DNA of 64,000 nt, from the NCBI GenBank assembly GCA_047967505.1, contig CM106541.1. The stretch is one strand, 5' to 3'. Both the position numbers and the translations under genes were made by a program. Shown in pieces: positions 57,120-64,000 of this stretch. Each line of letters begins with the position of its first letter. The first letter of the stretch is position 1. The notes beneath the pieces were generated by a model that was given only the letters and a program-made list of their open reading frames with translations, made no database searches and was not told the DNA's origin. Origin of the DNA: Dipteris shenzhenensis. Its lineage: Eukaryota; Polypodiophyta; Polypodiopsida; Gleicheniales.

Positions 57120-57400
57120 AGCTTTTAAGTGAAACACACAACAATCAATGAATTTCTTGACCAAGCCATTACGTTGGGGATAATATAGTGTGGATATGCT
57201 ATGATTTACCTTTATTTTCTACACAAACTTCTTAATTAAATCATGCAAAAAGAAGTTATTCCATGAGTGAGGATTTCCAAAATTTGCAATTGTGCTTGTC
57301 TTTTTATTCATGCGGCCTTGTTCTCTACCCACCATGTCATATAATCCATGGCTACCAATAAGTAATACTTACCTTGTTATGCTAGAAAGGGGTTTAAGGG
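57120..57400 (-). pseudogene. Possible gypsy integrase relic
   Basis: The minus strand reads LLVAMDYM near 57350, then IANFGNPHSWNNFFLHDLI and a decayed A-PHYIIPN-M region, recalling the D-Y-TKWVEA...FG-P...PYYPQ-NG pattern of gypsy integrase. Stops are frequent; assignment rests on short motifs. Confidence 0.4.
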
Positions 57401-57654
57401 TCATGACTCACTCAAATGTTCCACGCACTCATAGTGAAATGCCCAAGGCTCTAAATAGGTGTACTTACACACAGAGGTTGAAGGAAAGATTCCATTTTGC
57501 AATCCGAATTGGTGCCCACAAATAAAACAGCCACTTCTGGAGACCATCGAAAAGTGTCTGAATGAAATTTGTGTGGCCAGAAAGAGAGAACATACTCTCT
57601 GCACCCCCCCCCCCCAAAATGGAATTCTCAATTGCCCTCAACACAACAAAAAGG

Positions 57655-57667
57655 GGCTCTGATGCCA
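57655..57667 (-). other. PBS-like site
   Basis: RC gives TGGCATCAGAGCC, a common variant of the initiator-Met PBS, beside CTTCTCA, a possible LTR end. No partner LTR was found. Confidence 0.3.
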
Positions 57668-57739
57668 CTAATTGAGAAGCTAGAAATTCAGGGAAGGCAC
57701 TCAAGAGACAAAAAAAAAAGATGGAGACGAGATATCGCA

Positions 57740-59070
57740 AAGTAACACATAGTTTCCATTGATCACCAATAATGCAGGACTACTCATGTAGATGTCTCAT
57801 GCACTTATAATGAGATGCCCAAGATCAAATAGGCAAGAAGAGGAATCCACTTGTCTTGCACTAATCTAAGTGTCTCACATCAAAGAGGTCATTGCAACTC
57901 ATTGCCACATAGCAAGATCATAGCATCCAATCTCAATGGATCTATGTGTGCCTAAGTGAAGTGGATTGTTCAAGTTGTGTGCTAGGCTAGTGACATGTGG
58001 GCCATTCTCAACAGGCAAAGCCATAGAAGACAAGAGAGCAACGATTTTGTTGAACCTTTGCCTTAGAAGACAAGAGAGCAACGATTTTGTTGAGCGTGGA
58101 AAAAAAGATGGATAGGAAGATTAGCCACGAGATGAAGTGAAAGAATCATTGGGTCGATAGCCAACAAAGGAAGCTAATAGAGAAAAATAACAAAACCAAG
58201 AAGAAAGACAAAGGTGAATGACTAGTAGAGAAGACACATATCAACTCGGTCTGGTAGAAGTTTTGTGAGTTAAATGTGGACACTCTCGATCAATCAACTA
58301 ATGGAACTCACTTGTGAGAAATTGTTTTAGAGTCCAGTTATGGACCAACCACCCATAGCCACATCGATATTCTAAGGGACCCGAAAGGCCCATGATCGAT
58401 GTCAAAGTTTGAAACCACACGATGAAGGGAGTGCTGATCGGTGGAGGCTCATGCATGAATAATCAGCTTGAAGTCAGTCCAAAAGAGGTCGAAAGTGAAG
58501 AGCCTGAAGCCCTCACCATTCAATAGATCAAACGTTGGTGATGCTCGTGGGCATGCTAAAAGGCATCTACATCAAAATCAATGGAGCATACTTCATTGTC
58601 GCATTCAATTGTGGTCAAAATGGAGAGAAATGAGGGTACCAGATGCTGTTGGGATGAACATGGCGAAGGATGCCAAGGTGCTTCGCGAATGGGAAGGATA
58701 GACCCTCACAATAGCCTAAGAAGGCAAATACTTGTGATATTGGTGGGTAAGAGCATGAGGAAGAAAGACTGCAAGCGCGAATGTCTAGAGGTCAAAGAAG
58801 CTATGCCTTAAATATCAAAGAGAAGCTACTCGCACTCAGCATTGTGTCAATCGCAATAATCGATGCAATGGGTTGCCATTGAAAGGATGCTGGAAGCCCA
58901 AGAGCTGCACATGGCTTTTCCAAAGTGCTTCACCGAAAAAGAAGAAGGACAAAGAGAAGTAGCGGGAAATCCACCAAACTGATTCAGTCGAGTAAGTGGC
59001 AATGGATGAATCACTGAAGAATAGGTAATCAAAGAAATCAATGTGGAATCGTGTGGAGAATCAATAGTGA
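57740..59070. other. Unassigned degenerate DNA
   Basis: No clear gene. A short duplication (AGAAGACAAGAGAGCAACG, near 58025 and 58067) is visible. Plus-strand ORFs at 58468-58811 may be upstream parts of the RT relic but have no firm motif. Confidence 0.35.
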
Positions 59071-59119
59071 TCCAGATCAACGAAGAAAAATTTGACGAAT
59101 TCCTTAACAAAGCCGAATT

Positions 59120-59430
59120 AGTGTTCAGAGAATAAAAAGCCTGTATTTGCCTGCGAATACATAAAAATGACGGGCCTCCCAACAAGCTCACGATCCAACA
59201 CCAAATCCCTCTCATTTCAGATGTGAAGTCCATTCCACAATAGAGGTACAATTGGTGAAGGTCGAGATTGATGAAATGTTCAAGGCAAGGTTCATCTACC
59301 AAGATGACCAAGCGATTGATTGTTTCCAATCGCTATCATGCCTAAGAAGAATGTCAAGATGTAGTCTATGTTGATTATAGGAAGCCGAACGAACAGACCA
59401 TGAAATACCCAGTCTTATCATGCCAAAGAA
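59120..59430 (+). pseudogene. gypsy reverse transcriptase relic
   Basis: Plus-strand pieces in shifting frames read NKLTIQHQIPLISDVKSIPQ, then VEIDEMFKARFIY and VDYRKPNEQTMKYP. This matches the usual order of gypsy RT: H-I-L...K.I.Q, EEIDKML.AGFIY, VDYRKLN..T..DPYPLP. Opposite in orientation to the integrase relic on the left. Confidence 0.5.
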
Positions 59431-59819
59431 GATGAACGATCCAACTAATAGAAGTCACCAAACCACTTCATTACCTCACAAGAGAAGGAATGAAGTTTGA
59501 TTGAGCAAGGAACAAAAACACACTATTCAAAATTTTTGGACTTTCTCTCCTGGTTTGGACTTTTTTTTGGAGCATATCCTCTCCACTCAACTTCACTTAG
59601 TGAGCTCAAAAATTGGGTTTTTTAGAGCACTAAATGGGTCACTTATATACAAATATGGCCTTATTAAGCTAAAAAGTCAAGTGGTGACCTCTAATAAAAA
59701 AAAATATGGCTCAATGAAGCTATAATTCCCAAAATTGTGCACGGTGCCCCCATCCAATAACTATAATAATAATAACAATAGTCTCCTAACTCCAGTTCAA
59801 TTTTAACACTTTATTGATA

Positions 59820-60020
59820 AAGTGAAAATATGACACCATATGAAAAGAGTTTGCTGAATTCAACAAATAAGTAGTATATAAATACACCATTTTTTTAAAA
59901 GAAAAGAGTTTGTTGAATCCAATATATAAGTGGTGTATAGATACACCCTTTTTTTGAAAAACAAAGCATACAATACATTATCTTATTGGTGGTGTATAGA
60001 TACACCATTTGTATGGAAAA
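59820..60020. repeat. Tandem 59-65 bp repeats with small inverted repeats
   Basis: Each unit carries GGTGTAT-AG-ATACACC (59932-59947, 59991-60006), preceded by a partial third copy. It lies just past the 3' end of the minus-strand gene at 60055. Confidence 0.7.
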
Positions 60021-60054
60021 AAGCATACAAAACATTATCTTATGCATTTGAATC

Positions 60055-63000
60055 TCATTCAGAGTCATCAGAGTCATGTAATGTATTTGCGCTTGATGGG
60101 TCAAGTCTTGCCAAATGATGTTTAATATGGACACGACTTGGATCAGAGATTGTGATACATTTTTCAACATTGTATCCATGCTTCTTTTTAAAACTTCGTG
60201 TCCTCAATTTCCAGCAATGAATAATGCTACTGACTTCCAACTCTATTAATCCCTCACTATTTGGAACCCATTCACGTTTCTTTTGCAAGCATCCCTCATA
60301 GAGTTGTTTTATTGTATATCTTCTCGGGAGATTTTCCAATGGCTTTGGTTCATACCATTTTCTAGGAGTTCCCTTGTCATCCCTTTCTATCTTAGCAACC
60401 TTTGCAACCCAAATTGGGCCACCTTGGTCATCCAACTCTGAACTTGGATCAGAGCCTGCCACAATATTTTCGAGGTAAAAGGCATTCCTCTACTTCCTCC
60501 ATATATACTAACATATTTATATCCAAAGGAAAACTTGTTGACCTAGCTTGTTCCGGCCAAAAGGATTCATAGTATTCAATGCTCATTAAGTTTTCTTGTC
60601 TTTCTAAAGATTGGATAAGTGCTTCAGTTGATTTAATTGTCTCCAAATTCTTAGTTGATTGCTCTGGATATTTTTGCATCATACTTTAAAGATGTTTAAT
60701 GAAGGCTTTCAAGCCTTTCATTTCATCTATGTCAAGTGATTTGTTTTTTGCAAGAACAAATCTAGTTTTCTCCAATGGAATTTTTCGTTGTAATAAAGCA
60801 TATAACTCGCTCCATAAATGATCTCCATCTACTGAGTAGTGCTTCCATTGCATCACTGGAATATTGTTATGCATGTGAAACCGAAAGTAGTGTGGATTTG
60901 TGTGTCCTATTAGGGTATCATCTCCTGCTTGTAAATGTGGCTGTATGAATGTTCTCCAATCTACCATCCTCTCTAAGATAGCCACTTTTGATTCTTCCTT
61001 GCGAGACCCTCCAATTTTTTTCCCAATTCGAAATAGCATATCCTCCATTGTCAAAACATCCATTGACTTCAACTCACCAGAGATAACACTGAAGATTTAA
61101 TATATGTCTTCATGTGTATGGCCGACAAGAAGAAAGCCACTTCCACTTCTTCAAATATTTTTAAACCAACCAGCATAGAGCATAGAGCAAAAATATATTT
61201 ATTCTTGTTCTCTCTCCAACAATTATCAGCTTTGTATTCGCAATGTATTAGGTAAAAATCCGCGAGCATCTCTAACCTTTCTTATTGCTTTCATGATTGA
61301 TGTAACAACTTGGTTACTATCATGGTCATGCAAACTATCAATCCATACATCACAAAAGATTCGGTATCCATGTACTAATACTCCACACAAGTGTGTTTTT
61401 AGTCCACATTTGCCCTCCAATGCCAGTCCGATACGTCTATATCGTGGCAAAGTTGTTGTATTCTAGTCCATGCCATCATGGACTTATCGACATGTGAAAT
61501 AGCTTCCTCTCTCCAAGAAGCATACAACTTTCAAGCATCCTGCACATGACGTAAATGGATTGATCGCCATTTAATATATCTTCCTCACTGCTGCTCACAT
61601 TTACTATGTTCAATGGCATTTTTTAATTCATCACATGTCTTACATTTTGACATCCTTTGCTTTGATGGTGTCTTGACATGGTAAAAATATCTATGCCAAA
61701 TTTTGTACAAGGTTGACCGTGAAATCATGCTCTTGTCTTTGTCTTGTAAAGTTTTATTGACAATTTCTAGGACGACCTTCTTTGTCATTCCCAAAGGAAG
61801 ATGTTGTTGACATTCGACACATCCATCTAGCATTGTTTGTTGAAGATGAGGCTGTGGTAATGCATGGTCTTCGAGAACTTGCTTTAATGTACATTACCAT
61901 GGTCTTTGAGAACTTGCTTTAATGTTGCGGTTGCATTTATAGTGCTTCCGTGGCATTTAAGCTTGTAGGTATTTCCATGAATTGTATGAACCACTTTTTC
62001 TTTCACCTCTGCCCAGATGGTCCAGTATGTGCCATGTGATAGTCCAGTTAACCATTGATATCCTCGATTGCAAATGGGTCTCCTATTAACCATGGGTTTC
62101 AATCTACGTTTACAATGTCTTGTGCTCAAATCTTGATTAGTGCCTTGATGAAGAAAGCATGAAAACTCTTAAAGAAGATAGTTATGTCTATTAGGCACTG
62201 TCTTACTCCAAATACCAAGGCGTATGGTTGCACAATCATCTTTCCCAACTTTTCTAATGCAAAGTCTTGCAACAAGCTCGCATAAGCATCCTTTCCATAT
62301 TCTCCTCAGATAACATTACATGTCTCTTTGATTCTGGAATTGATGCCATGATTCTTCGCCTCTTCACACTCACATACTTTCTTTTTGTAAATAGTGTCTT
62401 GCGTTTTGCCCATCAAACCTCGAATCCATTTCCCTTGAATCTTCATCCCTATAATCAAATGTTGTGTGGGCTTGAGAATTATTTGATACCTTATAATATC
62501 TTGGAAATGGCAATCTGGTAGACATGTTCATTGATGTCAATTTGTTGCCAATGCCTCTTGAATTTTGTGGTTGAACACTTTCTCCTTCGTAACTCAAGAT
62601 TCTCCCATCTATATTCTCTGGCATGCTGGCAACAATTACGAACAACATGACAAGTCTCAGATTCTTTGCCCCTTTTGCCCTGCATTCGAGTGGTAACATC
62701 AGGATCATTGTCACTAATATCATTAATTCCTGTTATTGCATCACTTATCCCATCAATCTTTGCGTATATTTTTCTTTGTGGTCCCATCTTATTATTCTCA
62801 ACACAAGACAAGTCTTCTATATCAGTAAGCATGTTTGAGTCACTTGCAACACAAGACAAGCCTTCTATACCAGTGAGCCTGTTCAAGTCACTTGCAACAC
62901 AGGACAAGTCTTCTATACTAGTGAGCCTGTTCGAGTCACTTGCAACACAAGACAAGTCTTCTATACCAGTGAGCTTGTTCGAGTCACTTGCAACACAAGA

Positions 63001-63327
63001 CAAGTCTTCTATACCAGTGAGTATATTTGAGTCACTTGCAACACAAGAAACCTTTTCTACATCAACATGTGTTACTATAATGTCCTTAATACCTGTGAGC
63101 ATGCCACTATGATACTCTTGATCACTACTATAGCTTCTTATCAATTTGGATCCCATTTGTGTTATAGTCCTTTTATTATGATAATATTCTGTTGTGTCTT
63201 CCATGATATTGAAGGAAACTGTCTTGGGCAAACTTGATTTCAAGAAAGCTAACCCCCATTTACAAGTACTATGAACTTGTAGATGAGACATAGTATTATG
63301 TACGTCTAGATGTGAAGTACTATCCAT
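60055..63327 (-). pseudogene. Decayed transposase-like gene (GHTHED family, probably DUF7869)
   Basis: Minus-strand pieces read in order. 63327-62491 has an N-terminal repeat region and a CCHVV...RRKC tail. 62129-61884 and 61833-61585 have CVECQQH and KCKTCDELKNAI. 61450-61226 has HLCGVLVHGYRIFCDV, and 61260-61130 ADNCWRENKNKYIFALCSMLVGL. Then, across a one-base shift near 61125, LVGHTHEDI, where the next residues (D-Q in relatives) have become Y-stop. After that SVISGELKSMDVLT (61072-60686), 60682-60449, and a basic/acidic C-terminal block (60462-60055). QADNC-RENKN...VGHTHEDIDQ is the signature of a transposase-like family found in plants and animals; the Pfam name DUF7869 is from memory. 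Several frameshifts and stops indicate a pseudogene. No terminal inverted repeats identified. Confidence 0.6.
62790..63070 (-). repeat. 48-bp in-frame tandem repeat
   Basis: About six copies encoding TGIEDLSCVASDSNRL-like 16-residue units in the N-terminal part of the transposase-like gene. The 48-bp period keeps both strands open, which explains the antisense ORF at 62666-63112. Confidence 0.9.
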
Positions 63328-63599
63328 TGCATTTTAAATGACACCTGCACTAGTCAACTTAATTATCTCCACTATACAGAGAAAACTCTAAGCATAGCCC
63401 TTAAAGTTGCCAATTGCTAAAACTTCTCTAGAGCAAGATAACATCTCTACTTTTTCCCCCTCAAAATAAGTTTTCTTGATATCTTGAAAGTATGTCTTTG
63501 GAACAATTTCATCTTGGTCCCAGAGCATTCTATGTGCTTGCATATCAAATATATCACATTGTAAGATCTCCCAATGTTTCAAAGTCTCCATGTGGATAT

Positions 63600-64000
63600 T
63601 TTAAATGCACTTAAGGATTTACAACGTTGGTGATTATCACTACACATCTTTTCTCACCACAACGTTGGAAATGACACACATTCATAGGATCAAGACTATG
63701 AATTCGTCCAAAAGCCACCACTTCATTCTTCTTATATAACACTACATCCATCCCCTTTGTTAGGGTGAATACCTATTTTATGTACAAAAATAGATTAGCA
63801 ACTCAAAAAAAGACACAATAAATAATCATTGAGATTATTATTACTTAATAACTTTTATATTAAATCTAATAGAGAAGGCATTAAACCTAAACCCTACATC
63901 CTAAACTTTAAACAATTAATACCAAAACATCTTAACCACCGTAAATCCTAAACTTTAAACATTTAATTCCTAAACCCTAAATCCTAAGCTCCTAAACAAT
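63600..64000. other. AT-rich flank with telomere-like CCTAAA strings
   Basis: No gene. From about 63880 the plus strand has repeated CCTAAACCCTA / CCTAAATCCTAA-like strings mixed with TTTAAAC. These are degenerate, not a clean telomeric array. Confidence 0.4.

Noticed and set aside
62666-63112. 148-residue plus-strand ORF
   Set aside because: Antisense shadow of the 48-bp repeat; the minus strand carries the recognisable family motifs further on.

Overview
This is nuclear DNA from a plant, very probably a seed plant with a large, transposon-rich genome. A gymnosperm or other large-genome lineage fits the 18.2-kb intron and the nested LTR elements, but the sequence alone does not fix the species. 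The evidence is one complete spliced host gene (RAD23, UBL-UBA1-STI1/XPC-binding-UBA2, 12 exons), Ty1/copia and Ty3/gypsy elements primed by plant initiator-Met tRNA, a CACTA-type terminus, and many GT/GA microsatellites. Coordinates and splice sites were read by eye.

Layout. 1-318: end of a copia pol on the minus strand. 320-1466: purine-rich low-complexity DNA ending in a long GT repeat. 1467-7912: a rearranged plus-strand copia element with three LTRs, a duplicated LTR-gag unit, an inverted gag 3' segment, two in-frame stops in pol and a deleted RNase H. 7913-14444: two tandem 3-kb non-coding units separated by 450 bp. 14445-15300: GA/CT microsatellites and a 140-bp-arm foldback. 15357-17126: an unrecognised, possibly spliced gene. 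17330-19639: a gag-only minus-strand LTR element. 19650-23433: duplicated CACTA-like ends and decayed coding pieces. 23.4-32.5 kb: mostly unassigned intergenic DNA with minisatellites, a weak PPR-like relic and small unrecognised ORFs.

32813-54605: RAD23 on the plus strand. Intron 8 (35649-53862) is a stack of insertions. An old minus-strand gypsy pol relic is split between about 51960-53000 and 36530-36800. Between the two pieces sits a gag-only LTR element (39944-51173, TSD AGCTT). Its gag is broken by a 676-bp terminal-repeat insert (41605-42281), and its leader contains a nearly intact chromovirus (43581-50202, 524-bp LTRs, chromodomain). All recognisable coding elements inside the intron lie antisense to RAD23, whose frame and splice sites appear intact.

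54606-64000: RAD23 3' UTR, a 245-bp tandem duplication, old gypsy integrase and RT relics, then a decayed minus-strand gene (60055-63327). This last gene resembles a transposase-like family with a GHTHED motif (probably Pfam DUF7869, named from memory) and carries a 16-residue N-terminal tandem repeat.

The window holds one functional host gene in a bed of nested, mostly dead transposons. No operon-like or defence system was seen. The most unusual structures are the template-switch-like copia rearrangement, the layered RAD23 intron and the repeat-bearing transposase-like gene.
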